The notes: generated by a model from the sequence alone, not told the origin. A stretch of DNA of 64,000 nucleotides from Krasilnikovia cinnamomea (GCF_004217545.1 NZ_SHKY01000001.1:6696001-6760000); one strand, 5' to 3'. Counted from the stretch's first letter, positions 1 to 9,207 are shown. Numbers and translations are program-made.

Positions 1-8
1 CAGCAGGA

Positions 9-1076
9 TCACCGTTCGAACGCCAGCTCGACCAGCCGCCCCACCAGCGACACGTAGTCGATCCCGGACGCCGCCCACACCTTCGGGTACATCGAGTGCG
101 CGGTGAAGCCGGGCATCGTGTTCAGCTCGTTCACGTACAGTTCGCCGGCCGTCTCGTCCCACAGCAGGTCCACTCGGGACAGACCCCAGCCGCCGACCGC
201 GGTGAAGGCGGCCAGCGCCAGCTCGCGTACCCGATCGGTGACGGCCTCCGGCAGGTCGGCCGGAACCGTCATCGGGTCCGCGTCGCCGAAGTACTTCTGC
301 TGGTAGTCGAACCAGCCACCGCTGACCGCGACCTCGCCCACGACGGACGCCGCGGGCTCCCAGCCACCGAGCACACCACACTCGATCTCGCGCGCGGTGA
401 CCCCCTGCTCGATCAGTACGAGACGGTCGTGCTCCAGCGCCGTCTCCACCGCCGCGGCCAGATCGTCGTCGTCGGTGACCCGGGTGATGCCGATCGACGA
501 GCCCATCCGCGCGGGCTTGACGAACAGCGGCCGCCGCAACCCGGCCGCCAGCGCCTCCGGATCGGCCGCGGTGCGCCAGGTGTGCCGGTCGAACCACACG
601 TACGGGGTGACCGGCACCCCCTCGGCGACGAACGCCCGCTTCATCGCGACCTTGTTCATCCCCACCGCCGACGCCGCGATGTCGCACCCGACGTACGGCA
701 CGCCCAGCGCCTCCAGGACGCCCTGCACGACCCCGTCCTCGCCGAACGGCCCGTGCAGCACCGGGAACACCACGTCGCAGGTCGCCAGCACGGCCCCGTC
801 GGCGTGGATCGCCAGCGTGCGGGGCGCGGCCCCCCGGCGCAGCTCGACCTCGGGCCCGGTGACCTCCAGCGCGTCGTCGATCGCCCGGGCGACCCTACGG
901 TCCCGCAGCTTCTCCAGCACCTCGTCGGGGACCAGCCGGTAGCCGCCGTCGCGGGTGACGCCCACCGCGGAAACCTGGTGACCGCCCTCGGTAAGGGCGC
1001 GCAGCACCCCCAGCGCCGAGGCGCAGGAGACGTCGTGCTCGGCCGAGGGACCACCGAAGAGAACCGCGATGTTCAT
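9..1076 (-). CDS. ddl: D-alanine--D-alanine ligase-like ATP-grasp enzyme
   Basis: 355-aa ATP-grasp ligase that would join two D-amino acids with ATP for peptidoglycan precursors. It opens with the Ddl signature NIAVLFGGPSAEHDVS, has HGPFGEDGVVQG, the FVKPARMGSS nucleotide-binding stretch and a C-terminal VNELNTMPGF metal/phosphate motif. The omega-loop reads YQQKYFGD, so the Tyr typical of D-Ala-D-Ala ligases is present rather than the His of VanA-type D-lactate ligases. The ATG at 1076 overlaps the stop of the upstream PLP enzyme (ATGA), so the two are translationally coupled. A much longer open frame runs upstream, but the Ddl N-terminus fixes this start. It could be a secondary ligase with another D-amino acid substrate. 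Confidence 0.9.
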   Translation of the reverse strand: MNIAVLFGGPSAEHDVSCASALGVLRALTEGGHQVSAVGVTRDGGYRLVPDEVLEKLRDRRVARAIDDALEVTGPEVELRRGAAPRTLAIHADGAVLATCDVVFPVLHGPFGEDGVVQGVLEALGVPYVGCDIAASAVGMNKVAMKRAFVAEGVPVTPYVWFDRHTWRTAADPEALAAGLRRPLFVKPARMGSSIGITRVTDDDDLAAAVETALEHDRLVLIEQGVTAREIECGVLGGWEPAASVVGEVAVSGGWFDYQQKYFGDADPMTVPADLPEAVTDRVRELALAAFTAVGGWGLSRVDLLWDETAGELYVNELNTMPGFTAHSMYPKVWAASGIDYVSLVGRLVELAFER

Positions 1077-2056
1077 GCCGCACTGCCTTCCATGAGTCGG
1101 CCGACCAGGTCGGCCTCGACGTTGCCGCCGGTCAGCAGGACGCCGACCGTACGGTGGGTGCTCGTCTCGGCGACCCGCAGCGCGCCCGCGAGGGCGGCCG
1201 CGCCGGACGGCTCGACGACGAGCTTGAGGTGCGTGACGATGAGCCGGAACGCGTGCGCGATCGCGTCGTCGCCGACGCCGACCGCGTCGATTCCGGAGTC
1301 GCGCAGGACCCGGAACGGCAGCGCCCCGACACAGGCGGGGCGCAGGCCGTCGGCCAGCGTCGCCGCCGGGGTGACCGGCACGCGATGGCCGGCGGCGAGG
1401 CTGCGGGCCAGCGAGTCGCATCCGTACGGTTCGACGCCGTACACGTCGATGCCGCGGCCCGTGGCGGCCAGCACAGCGCCCGCCGCGCCGCCGCCCCCGC
1501 CGACCGGGACGACCAGCGCGTCCAGCGGGGTGCCCGCCGCCTCGGCCGCCTCGATGAGTTCCAGCGCCGCGGTGCCCTGCCCGGCCACGACGTCCGGGTG
1601 GTCGTACGCGTCGATCACCGGGTAGCCGGTGTCCGCGTGGACCTGGCGGACGACCTCGTGCGGGTCGCCGTCGGCGCGCAGCACGCAGGCGCCCGCGGCG
1701 GCGGCCCGGGCCACCTTCGCGGGCGCGGCGTCGGGAGGCAGCACCACGACGGCGGCCAGCCCGTGCCGCCGCGCGGCCTGCGCGACCGCGGCGGCGTGGT
1801 TGCCGGTGCTCTGGCACACCACCCCGGTGGCCTGCCCGGCGGCGGCCAGCCGGCCCACCGCGACGGTCGCGCCGCGCATCTTGTACGAGCCGCTGTGCTG
1901 CAGGTTCTCGGCCTTGAGCAGCAGCCGGGTACCGGCCAGCTCGTCCAGTTCCGGGCAACCCAGCATCGGGGTCGGCACGATCCGCCCGGCCAGATAGCGG
2001 GCGGCGTCGGCCACATCGGCCTGGTTGAGATCACGCTCGGTAACGGCTGGCTGCAC
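1073..2056 (-). CDS. PLP-dependent threonine dehydratase/serine racemase-family enzyme
   Basis: 327-aa fold-type II PLP enzyme. The Schiff-base lysine sits in SYKMRGA near residue 58, followed by a Gly-rich phosphate cup (VGGGGGAAG) and a late ATGR/LLTGGN region. There is no C-terminal ACT regulatory domain, and the length matches catabolic threonine/serine ammonia-lyases and serine racemases. Start is GTG at 2056 with GGAGGG about 13 bases upstream, so the exact start is uncertain. Coupling to the ddl-like gene suggests either D-serine supply or simple serine/threonine deamination; sequence alone does not decide. Confidence 0.8.
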   Translation of the reverse strand: MQPAVTERDLNQADVADAARYLAGRIVPTPMLGCPELDELAGTRLLLKAENLQHSGSYKMRGATVAVGRLAAAGQATGVVCQSTGNHAAAVAQAARRHGLAAVVVLPPDAAPAKVARAAAAGACVLRADGDPHEVVRQVHADTGYPVIDAYDHPDVVAGQGTAALELIEAAEAAGTPLDALVVPVGGGGGAAGAVLAATGRGIDVYGVEPYGCDSLARSLAAGHRVPVTPAATLADGLRPACVGALPFRVLRDSGIDAVGVGDDAIAHAFRLIVTHLKLVVEPSGAAALAGALRVAETSTHRTVGVLLTGGNVEADLVGRLMEGSAA

Positions 2057-2314
2057 GGTCTCGGGTCCCTCCTCGGCGATGACCCGGCCGAGTGTTACAG
2101 CGAGTCACCCGGGCGGGCCTCGGGCCGTGGACGGATCATGGTGGGCGGCGGTCCGACTTTCGGCCTAGGCCATCTGGGAGCGAGCCCGGCCATACCGGCC
2201 CGGTGGATGCGGGCACGGGAGACCCGCGGCGAAGGGCGCCTTTCCCTGGTGGACGGAACGGGTGGCGGCGGCCCGGCGGGTGGTGGATCCCGCGGGCCGC
2301 CGTCGGGGGAGGGG

Positions 2315-3118
2315 TCAGAGTGCGGAGTTCAGGGCCGGCAGGTAGCCACTCTGGTAGCCGGTGCCCGTCGGGTGGAAGGAGTCGGTCGGGGGGAGCACGG
2401 TCAGGCCGTGCAGCCACGGGCTGGGCCCGCAGATGCCGTGCCCGGCGAACTCGTCGCTGACGTCCGACCAGCGGAAGCCGGCCGCCTGGGCGTGGGCCTT
2501 GATGGCCTTGTTGAGTTCGACCGCGCCCGCGTTGATGGACTTGCGCTTGGGGATGCTCATGCCCGCGAAGCCGCAGCTCGGGGCGTTCTCGTCGAACAGG
2601 ATCGGGTAGCCGAGGACGACGACCGTCGCGTTCGGTGCCTTCGCGCGGATCTCCCGGTAGGTGGCGTTGAACTTGGCGGGCATCTGCTCCTTCAGTTTCT
2701 TCATCCCTTCGGCGACCTTGGCCGCGCACCCGCTGTCACTGGACAGCGTGCAGGTGATGATCGTCGAGGCGAAGCCGACGTCGTTGCCGCCGATGGTCAC
2801 GGTGACCAGGTCCGTGCTGGAGTTCAGCGCGGACAGCTGGCTCGAGCGCAGCGTGTCGGTGGTGGCGCCGCTGCAGGCGACCGAGCGGAACGTCGCCGGG
2901 TCGTTCGCCTTGTCCCACAGCCCCGGATATCCGTTGGGGCTGCGCAGGCAGATGCCGGACTGCCCGGAGGCGCCGACCCCGGACGAGTACGAGTCGCCGA
3001 GGGCGACGTAGTCCCAATCGGATGAGTCCGCTGCCGCGGCGGCGGCGGGAGTTGCGGTGGCGATGGTCAGTGCGATGGACGAGATGAGGCAGGCGAGGGC
3101 GGTGGTGGCTCTGCTCAT
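2315..3118 (-). CDS. Secreted SGNH/GDSL-family esterase or lipase
   Basis: 267-aa exported hydrolase resembling the streptomycete SGNH lipases. Residues 1-30 form a Sec signal peptide ending in an Ala run. Block I is GDSYSSG with nucleophile Ser43, the oxyanion Asn lies in TIGGNDVGF, and block V is DSFHP with Asp246 and His249. Several Cys suggest extracellular disulphides. The ATG at 3118 is chosen over an in-frame start 22 codons upstream because GGAGG lies 7 bases ahead of it and it starts the signal peptide. It diverges from the GH26 gene across an AT-rich region. Confidence 0.9.
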   Translation of the reverse strand: MSRATTALACLISSIALTIATATPAAAAAADSSDWDYVALGDSYSSGVGASGQSGICLRSPNGYPGLWDKANDPATFRSVACSGATTDTLRSSQLSALNSSTDLVTVTIGGNDVGFASTIITCTLSSDSGCAAKVAEGMKKLKEQMPAKFNATYREIRAKAPNATVVVLGYPILFDENAPSCGFAGMSIPKRKSINAGAVELNKAIKAHAQAAGFRWSDVSDEFAGHGICGPSPWLHGLTVLPPTDSFHPTGTGYQSGYLPALNSAL

Positions 3119-3529
3119 CGGGGGGCCTCCGGATCCACGATCGGAAAGGGGGCCGAAGCGCTCCGGTACCGACGAGTATGTCAATATCTCAAGCGAATTA
3201 ATATAGTGACATTGTTGTTAACGTGTTGTAACATGCATCAATGTGACCTGCATGAACGCCATGCGGTCATGTTTCCTGCGCGAACCGCCAAGAATGTTTC
3301 AAGAACGCCGCCGGTACTCGTATTTCCCGGGCCCGGTGCAATTGCGCTGCGTCCCGTACGTAAATGCACCGGCGCTATTTGATCCACGCCCGCCGCCCGA
3401 TCACCTTTCTTCCTGGTTGGTGGTTTCGGGCTGGTCAGCTCGGGTTCGCCGGCCGCAGAGGCGAGGGCGCCCGGGCCTGCGGCACGGCATGCTGGTCCGG
3501 ATTCGCCGCCGGTCGTCAAGGGGTTACGC
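3119..3529. promoter_or_regulatory. 411-base divergent control region, AT-rich core with nested dyads
   Basis: Non-coding stretch between two divergent secreted-enzyme genes. Bases 3175-3250 are strikingly AT-rich for this genome. An outer imperfect inverted repeat pairs GTGACATTG at 3206-3214 with CAATGTGAC at 3239-3247 (8 of 9). An inner dyad pairs TGTTA at 3216-3220 with TAACA at 3229-3233. This looks like promoter/operator DNA for one or both genes. No regulator gene adjoins it and no gene is recognisable within it. Confidence 0.5.
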
Positions 3530-4549
3530 GTGGAGCTGGAGCAGGTTGAAGGCCGGGGGCTGGCGCGCCGCCGGGTACTGGGCCTGCTGGGGCTCACGGC
3601 GGTGGCCCTGGCCACCGGCCAGGCCGCCGCGGGAGCGTCGACGGCCGGCCGGGCGCCCGCGACCCTCGATCTCGCCTCGAACCCGGCGTCCGCCGCGGCG
3701 CGCTGGGGCGGGGCGGTGCCGTTCCGGCGCGGCCGGGCGATGTTCGGCTCGTACCTGTCCCTGCACGGCCGGACGCTCACCCAGAGCCTCGCGCTGCGCC
3801 GTCGGCAACTCGGCCGCGACCAGCGGATCGTGCACCTCTACTACCCGTGGTCCGACTACTTCCCGGCCGCGCACCCGGAGGTGCCCGCCGACGCGGTGCT
3901 CATGATCTCCTGGAAGGGCACCAAACTCAGCAAGATCACCAGTGGCGCCCGCGACCACCACATCGCCAAGATGGCGCGGCTGATGGCCGACATGAAGCGA
4001 CCCATCCTGCTGCGCTGGGGCTGGGAGATGAACGGCAACTGGTTCTCCTGGGACGGCGTGCACAACGGCAAGAAGCCGTCGGCGTACATCAAGGCGTGGC
4101 GGCGGATGCACCGCATCTTCCGCCAGCAGGGCGCCACGAACGTCGCCTGGGTCTGGGCCCCGAACTGGAACTCCGGCCCCGACGTGTCCTGGAACAAGTT
4201 CCACCACTACTACCCCGGCGACGCGTACGTGGACTGGGTCGGCGTCTCCGGCTACAACTTCTCGAAGGAATCGCCGAAAAGGCTGTTCAGCCCGATCGTC
4301 AAGGCGTACGGAAAGCGCAAGCCCATCATGCTGGCGGAGACCGCGGCCATCGGGCACGGCTCGCACACCAAGGCCCGCTGGATCAGGAAGCTGTCGAAGT
4401 ACGTGTCCGCCACGCCATCGATCGGCGCCGTTGTCTGGTTTGACACCGACACCCAGCGGGGCACCCGGCGCAACTTCCGCCCGGACACCGACGCCGAGGC
4501 GCTGGCGGCGTACCGGGCGATGGTGCGCAAGCCCCGCTTCTCCGGCTGA
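3530..4549 (+). CDS. Secreted glycoside hydrolase, GH26-like (beta-mannanase/endoglucanase type)
   Basis: 339-aa predicted exported (beta/alpha)8 glycosidase. The N-terminus has LARRRVLGLLG followed by a hydrophobic Ala-rich segment, a likely twin-arginine signal. Clan GH-A retaining chemistry is supported by Glu166 in RWGWEMNGNW (acid/base) and Glu270 in IMLAETAAIG (nucleophile). Aromatic residues (WAPNWNS, WVGVSGYNF, VWFDTDT) line the expected cleft. GTG start follows AAGGGG by about 6 bases. The substrate is probably a beta-1,4-mannan or mixed-linkage glucan, but sequence cannot separate these. A hairpin follows the stop. Confidence 0.85.
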   Translation: MELEQVEGRGLARRRVLGLLGLTAVALATGQAAAGASTAGRAPATLDLASNPASAAARWGGAVPFRRGRAMFGSYLSLHGRTLTQSLALRRRQLGRDQRIVHLYYPWSDYFPAAHPEVPADAVLMISWKGTKLSKITSGARDHHIAKMARLMADMKRPILLRWGWEMNGNWFSWDGVHNGKKPSAYIKAWRRMHRIFRQQGATNVAWVWAPNWNSGPDVSWNKFHHYYPGDAYVDWVGVSGYNFSKESPKRLFSPIVKAYGKRKPIMLAETAAIGHGSHTKARWIRKLSKYVSATPSIGAVVWFDTDTQRGTRRNFRPDTDAEALAAYRAMVRKPRFSG

Positions 4550-4565
4550 GGCAGCCGGACGGCTC

Positions 4566-4588
4566 GGGGATAGGGCTGGCCCTACCCC
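4566..4588 (+). terminator. Hairpin after the GH26 gene
   Basis: Seventeen bases after the GH26 stop, TAGGGC (4571-4576) pairs with GCCCTA (4579-4584). GGGG (4566-4569) pairs with CCCC (4585-4588) across one bulged A. The innermost pairs must open because the formal loop is two bases. No T-run follows, as is usual in high-GC actinomycetes. Confidence 0.5.
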
Positions 4589-4969
4589 GTACCCGGCGGG
4601 CGGGCATCTCCTTCTACTTCACCGAGGGCATCGGTTCCCCGTCGGCGTGCTGGCGCTGCTCACGCTCCCGTTCGCCGTGCGCGCGATGACCCTGGGCCAG
4701 GCTGATCATCGCCCGGCGCTTCCGCCCGCACCCCCGTGTCATTACGCTCAGTTACTGATGCCGGTGGCTGTCGGCGATCGTTTGCATGGCGTGGACGCGG
4801 ACAATGTGATATCAACCATAGTCATCTTCGGCCTACTGGCAAGTAACAATCACTCGACGCGAACGAGGTCACGGCTCGGCAACCGCCGGGTAACTCCTCC
4901 CGACCCACTCGAACCCCGAGCCCTTGTCCCAACGTACTGAACGTCAACCGTCTGCTGCGGAGTCGACTG
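4589..4969. promoter_or_regulatory. Intergenic region upstream of pntA
   Basis: No complete gene is visible. The left part, about 4600-4700, reads in one rightward frame as a short hydrophobic stretch (GVLALLTLPFAVRA) that could be a decayed membrane-protein remnant. Bases 4775-4860 are relatively AT-rich and probably hold the pntAB promoter, though I cannot assign -35/-10 boxes with confidence. GGAG lies just ahead of the pntA ATG. Confidence 0.35.
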
Positions 4970-6499
4970 ATGATCATTGGTGTAGTCAGGGAGTTACGCC
5001 TGGGTGAGACCCGGGTGGCGGCCACGCCCGCCACCGTCACGGAGCTCATCAAGCTGGGGTACGAGGTGGTGGTGGAGGCCGGTGCCGGTCTCGCCTCCTC
5101 GTTCGCCGACACGGCGTACGTTTCGTCCGGTGCGAGAATCGGTGACCCATTGGTCGCCGATATCGTGTTCGCGGTCAATGCGCCCACGAAGGAGCAGCTC
5201 GACCGGCTGCCCAAGGGCGCCACCGTGATCGGCATCCTGAACCCCCGGCTGGACCCCGACCTCGTCGAGGACCTGGCCCGGCGGCCCATCACGGCGCTGT
5301 CGATCGACGCCGTGCCGCGGATCTCGCGCGCCCAGTCGCTCGACGTGCTGTCGTCGATGGCCAACATCGCCGGGTACCGCGCGGTGGTCGAGGCGGCGCA
5401 CGTCTTCGGCCGCTTCTTCACCGGGCAGGTGACGGCGGCGGGCAAGGTGCCGCCCGCCAAGGTGCTCGTCGCGGGCGCCGGTGTCGCCGGTCTCGCGGCG
5501 ATCGGCGCCGCGGGCAGCCTCGGCGCGATCGTCCGGGCCACCGACCCGCGACCCGAAGTTGCGGATCAGGTCCGCTCCCTCGGCGGGGAGTACCTCGCGG
5601 TTCAAGCCCCGGACGTGGAGGTCTCCGCCACCGGCTACGCCAAGGAGATGTCCGACGACTACAACGAGCGTGCCGCCCGGCTCTACGCCGAGCAGGCCAA
5701 GGAAGTCGACATCATCATCACCACGGCCCTCATCCCCGGCCGCCCGGCGCCCCGGCTGATCACCGCCGAGATGGTGGCCAGCATGAAGTCGGGCAGCGTG
5801 ATCGTCGACATGGCCGCCGCGAACGGCGGCAACGTCGAGGGCACCGTGCCCGGCGAGGTGGTCGTCACCGACAACGGCGTGACCATCATCGGCTACACCG
5901 ACCTGGCCGGACGCCTGCCCGCGCAGGCGTCCCAGCTGTTCGGCACCAACCTGGTGAACCTGATGAAGCTCCTGACCCCGGCCAAGGACGGCCGGCTGGT
6001 GCTGGACTTCGACGACGTCGTCCAGCGGTCGATGACCGTCGTACGCGACGGCGAGCTGACCTGGCCGCCCCCGCCCGTGTCCGTGTCGGCCGCACCGGCA
6101 CAGGCGCCCGCTCCGGCGGCCGTGGCGACCGAAAAGCACGCCAAGCAACCGCCCTCGACGCCGCGCCGCCTGGCGGTCGTCGGCGCGGCCGCCGCCGTAC
6201 TGTTCCTGCTGACCGCGCTGTCGCCGGCCGCCATGCGGGGCCATCTCACGGTCTTCTCGCTGGCGATCGTCATCGGCTACTACGTGATCGGGCACGTGCA
6301 CCACGCCCTGCACACCCCGCTCATGTCGGTGACCAACGCGATCTCCGGGATCATCGTCGTCGGCGCCCTGCTGCAGCTCGGGCACGGCGACTACGTCGTG
6401 ACCGCGCTGTCCTTCGTCGCCATCCTGCTGGCCAGCATCAACGTCTTCGGTGGCTTCGCGGTGACCCGTCGCATGCTCGCCATGTTCTCCAGGAGCTGA
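4970..6499 (+). CDS. pntA: NAD(P) transhydrogenase alpha subunit
   Basis: 509-aa subunit of the proton-translocating transhydrogenase, which uses the proton gradient to reduce NADP+ with NADH. Residues 1-380 hold the AlaDH/PNT NAD(H)-binding domain I, including LVAGAGVAGLAAIGAAGSLGA and the mobile-loop region near GNVEGTVPGEVV. A Pro/Ala linker follows, then about four membrane helices from residue 400 on. This is the single-chain form, close to the length of E. coli PntA, rather than the split alpha1/alpha2 arrangement found in many bacteria. pntB follows after 5 bases. Confidence 0.95.
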   Translation: MIIGVVRELRLGETRVAATPATVTELIKLGYEVVVEAGAGLASSFADTAYVSSGARIGDPLVADIVFAVNAPTKEQLDRLPKGATVIGILNPRLDPDLVEDLARRPITALSIDAVPRISRAQSLDVLSSMANIAGYRAVVEAAHVFGRFFTGQVTAAGKVPPAKVLVAGAGVAGLAAIGAAGSLGAIVRATDPRPEVADQVRSLGGEYLAVQAPDVEVSATGYAKEMSDDYNERAARLYAEQAKEVDIIITTALIPGRPAPRLITAEMVASMKSGSVIVDMAAANGGNVEGTVPGEVVVTDNGVTIIGYTDLAGRLPAQASQLFGTNLVNLMKLLTPAKDGRLVLDFDDVVQRSMTVVRDGELTWPPPPVSVSAAPAQAPAPAAVATEKHAKQPPSTPRRLAVVGAAAAVLFLLTALSPAAMRGHLTVFSLAIVIGYYVIGHVHHALHTPLMSVTNAISGIIVVGALLQLGHGDYVVTALSFVAILLASINVFGGFAVTRRMLAMFSRS

Positions 6500-6504
6500 C
6501 TCTG

Positions 6505-7926
6505 ATGACATTCATCGAAGCGGCGGCGCAGGCCGCGTACCTCGTGGCCGCTCTGCTGTTCATCCTGGCGCTGGCGGGCCTGTCCAAGCACGAGACCGCG
6601 AAGATCGGCAACGTCTTCGGCATCGCCGGCATGGCTCTGGCGCTGGTGGCGACGATCGCGCTGGCGATCGTCCACGAACTCAGCACCGTCGGCCTCGCCC
6701 TTCTCATCGTGGCGACCGCCGTCGGCGCCGCGATCGGCCTGTACCGGGCCAGCAAGGTCGAGATGACCGGGATGCCGGAACTGATCGCGCTGCTGCACAG
6801 CTTCGTCGGCCTCGCCGCCGTGCTCGTCGGCTGGAACGGCTACCTGCACGTCGAGGCCGACCTCGACGGGGCCGAGGCCGGGCTGCTGCGCGGACAGGAA
6901 CTGCTCGGCATCCACAGCGCCGAGGTCGTCATCGGCGTCTTCATCGGCGCGGTGACCTTCACCGGATCGATCGTGGCGTACCTCAAGCTGTCCGCCCGGA
7001 TGAAGTCCAGCCCGCTGATGCTGCCGGGCAAGAACTTCCTCAACCTCGGTGCCCTCGCCGCGTTCGCCGTGTTCACGGCCTGGTTCGTGATCCAGCCGCA
7101 GCTGTGGCTGCTGATCGTCGTCACCGTCCTCGCCCTGCTGCTGGGCTGGCACCTGGTCGCCTCCATCGGCGGCGGCGACATGCCGGTCGTCGTGTCGATG
7201 CTCAACAGCTACTCCGGCTGGGCCGCGGCCGCCTCCGGCTTCCTGCTGGAGAACGACCTGCTCATCGTCACCGGCGCGCTGGTCGGCTCGTCCGGTGCGT
7301 ACCTGTCGTACATCATGTGCAAGGCGATGAACCGGTCCTTCATCTCCGTGATCGCCGGTGGTTTCGGCATCGAGGCGGGACCCGCCGACGACACCGACTA
7401 CGGCGAACACCGCGACATCACCGCCGAGGGCGTCGCCAGCCTGCTGACCTCCGCCGACTCGGTGATCATCACCCCCGGGTACGGCATGGCGGTGGCCCAG
7501 GCGCAGTACGGCGTCGCCGAGCTCACCCGCAAGCTGCGGGACAAGGGCGTCGACGTCCGCTTCGGCATCCACCCCGTGGCGGGCCGCCTGCCCGGTCACA
7601 TGAACGTGCTGCTGGCCGAGGCCAAGGTGCCGTACGACATCGTCATGGAGATGGACGAGATCAACGACGACTTCGCGAACACCTCCGTCGTCCTGGTCAT
7701 CGGCGCCAACGACACGGTCAATCCGGCCGCCACCGAGGACCCCGGCAGCCCCATCGCCGGGATGCCCGTGCTCAAGGTGTGGGACGCCGACGACGTCATC
7801 GTGTTCAAGCGCTCGATGGCCTCCGGGTACGCCGGTGTGCAGAACCCGCTGTTCTTCCGCGAGAACAGCGCCATGCTCTTCGGCGACGCCAAGGAACGGG
7901 TGGAGGACATCCTGCGGGCACTCTGA
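6505..7926 (+). CDS. pntB: NAD(P) transhydrogenase beta subunit
   Basis: 473-aa partner of PntA. The N-terminal half is multi-helix membrane domain forming the proton path. The C-terminal domain III binds NADP(H) through ITPGYGMAVAQAQY, HPVAGRLPGHMNVLLAE, IGANDTVNPAA and KRSMASGYAGVQN. AGGAG lies about 9 bases before the ATG. It is co-transcribed with pntA and converges on the histidine kinase gene. A NADPH supply role next to a CO2-fixation cluster is plausible but inferred. Confidence 0.95.
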   Translation: MTFIEAAAQAAYLVAALLFILALAGLSKHETAKIGNVFGIAGMALALVATIALAIVHELSTVGLALLIVATAVGAAIGLYRASKVEMTGMPELIALLHSFVGLAAVLVGWNGYLHVEADLDGAEAGLLRGQELLGIHSAEVVIGVFIGAVTFTGSIVAYLKLSARMKSSPLMLPGKNFLNLGALAAFAVFTAWFVIQPQLWLLIVVTVLALLLGWHLVASIGGGDMPVVVSMLNSYSGWAAAASGFLLENDLLIVTGALVGSSGAYLSYIMCKAMNRSFISVIAGGFGIEAGPADDTDYGEHRDITAEGVASLLTSADSVIITPGYGMAVAQAQYGVAELTRKLRDKGVDVRFGIHPVAGRLPGHMNVLLAEAKVPYDIVMEMDEINDDFANTSVVLVIGANDTVNPAATEDPGSPIAGMPVLKVWDADDVIVFKRSMASGYAGVQNPLFFRENSAMLFGDAKERVEDILRAL

Positions 7927-7983
7927 TCACGAGACGACCTGCGCCATTTTCCGGCCGAGGGCCCGGGTTCCCGCCGTACTGGT

Positions 7984-9207
7984 TCAGAGAACGTCGGGAA
8001 TCCGTACCTCGATGGTGGTGCCTTCCTGCGGCCGGGAGCGCACGCGCAGCTCGCCGCCCAGCAGCCGGGCCCGCTCGGCCATGCCGCGCAGGCCGTGCGG
8101 GGTGCCGTCGGGGCGCAGCGCCTGACCGCTCGGCTCGAAGCCGCGGCCGTCGTCGGTGACGGTGAGCATGGCCGTGCGGCCATGCTTCGCCAGCCGGATG
8201 ACGGCCCGGCTCGCGTGCGCATGGCGGACGATGTTGTGTACGGCCTCCTGCGCCACCCGGAACAGCGACGTGCCCACGTGTTCCGGCAGGCACAGGTCCT
8301 GCGCGTCGACCTGGATCGGCAGGTTCGGCACGTTGCGGGCCAGGCTGGCCAGTCCGGCCGCCAGGCCGAGGTCGTCGAGGATCGGGCTGCGCAGTCCGGT
8401 GATGGCGCTGCGGGTCTCACCGAACGCGAGATCGGCCAGCGACCGGGCCGCGTCGACCTGCCGCGCGGCGTCGTCGATGTCGCCCGCGTGCACGGCCGCC
8501 TTCGCGGCCGACAACCGGAAGCTGAGGCTGGCGAGGGCCTGGGTGACGCCGTCGTGCAGATCGCCGGCGATCCGGCGGCGCTCGGCCTCCTGCATCGTGA
8601 CGGTGGTCGCGACCGCGGTGGTGCGCAGGTCCCGGTATCCGTCGATGGCCGTCGCCTGCGCGGACAGGTGCACCCGCAGCGCCACCAGGTCGGCGACCGC
8701 CTGGGCGGTGTCCACCTCGGCGCGGGTGAACGCGCGGCGGCGCCTGCTGAACACGGCCAGCACGGCCACCGTCGTGCCGCCCGGTATCCGGGCCGGTGCG
8801 CACAGCCGGGACACCGGCTCGCCCGGCTGGAGTCCCATCAGCTCCCGGTGGCGCGCGTTGCGGGGGTGGTCGTCGACGAGGACGGCAGGGTGCGCGTCGG
8901 CGGCGACCCGCCCCGTGACGCCGAACCCGCGCGGAATCCGCAGCCCGTGCTCACCCGGCCCTGGGCGCTCGGTCGTCTGTGTGTGGTGCTGCGGGGTTGG
9001 GTGCACCGTCGTCAGTAGGAGGTCGCCGTCGTCGGTCACCCGGAACACCAGGCAACCGTCGGCCGCGAGGGTGTCGGTGAGGGCGGCGGCGACCCGATCC
9101 AGCACGGTCGGCAGTTCCGCTTCGCGCGTCACCCAGTGCCGGATCCGGTCGAGGAGCTCCGCACCGCCGGGCGTCGAGCAGCCCGGCGGCCGCTGCCGCT
9201 CGGTCAA
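7984..9207 (-). CDS. GAF-domain NarL-type sensor histidine kinase
   Basis: 407-aa predicted cytoplasmic kinase with no clear membrane segment. A GAF domain spans about residues 30-180. A HisKA_3 dimerisation helix carries the phospho-acceptor His218 in GDLHDGVTQAL, and the ATPase domain shows DGRGFEP and GLRGMAERARLLGG. The only start near the GAF domain that fits is TTG at 9207, which overlaps the stop of the upstream response regulator (TTGA) and has no evident ribosome site, implying coupled translation. The overall layout recalls DevS/NreB-type sensors. The signal is unknown. Confidence 0.85.
   Translation of the reverse strand: MTERQRPPGCSTPGGAELLDRIRHWVTREAELPTVLDRVAAALTDTLAADGCLVFRVTDDGDLLLTTVHPTPQHHTQTTERPGPGEHGLRIPRGFGVTGRVAADAHPAVLVDDHPRNARHRELMGLQPGEPVSRLCAPARIPGGTTVAVLAVFSRRRRAFTRAEVDTAQAVADLVALRVHLSAQATAIDGYRDLRTTAVATTVTMQEAERRRIAGDLHDGVTQALASLSFRLSAAKAAVHAGDIDDAARQVDAARSLADLAFGETRSAITGLRSPILDDLGLAAGLASLARNVPNLPIQVDAQDLCLPEHVGTSLFRVAQEAVHNIVRHAHASRAVIRLAKHGRTAMLTVTDDGRGFEPSGQALRPDGTPHGLRGMAERARLLGGELRVRSRPQEGTTIEVRIPDVL

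Noticed and set aside
2148..2168. DosR/DevR-like box (ACTTTCGGCC core)
   Set aside because: Only partial match to the palindromic consensus and about 90 bases from the nearest start; too weak to list although a NarL-type pair is nearby.
4431..4940. 169-codon frame overlapping the GH26 end
   Set aside because: Its first part overlaps the GH26 gene in another frame and no ribosome site or family is seen; at most a short hydrophobic remnant near 4620-4690.
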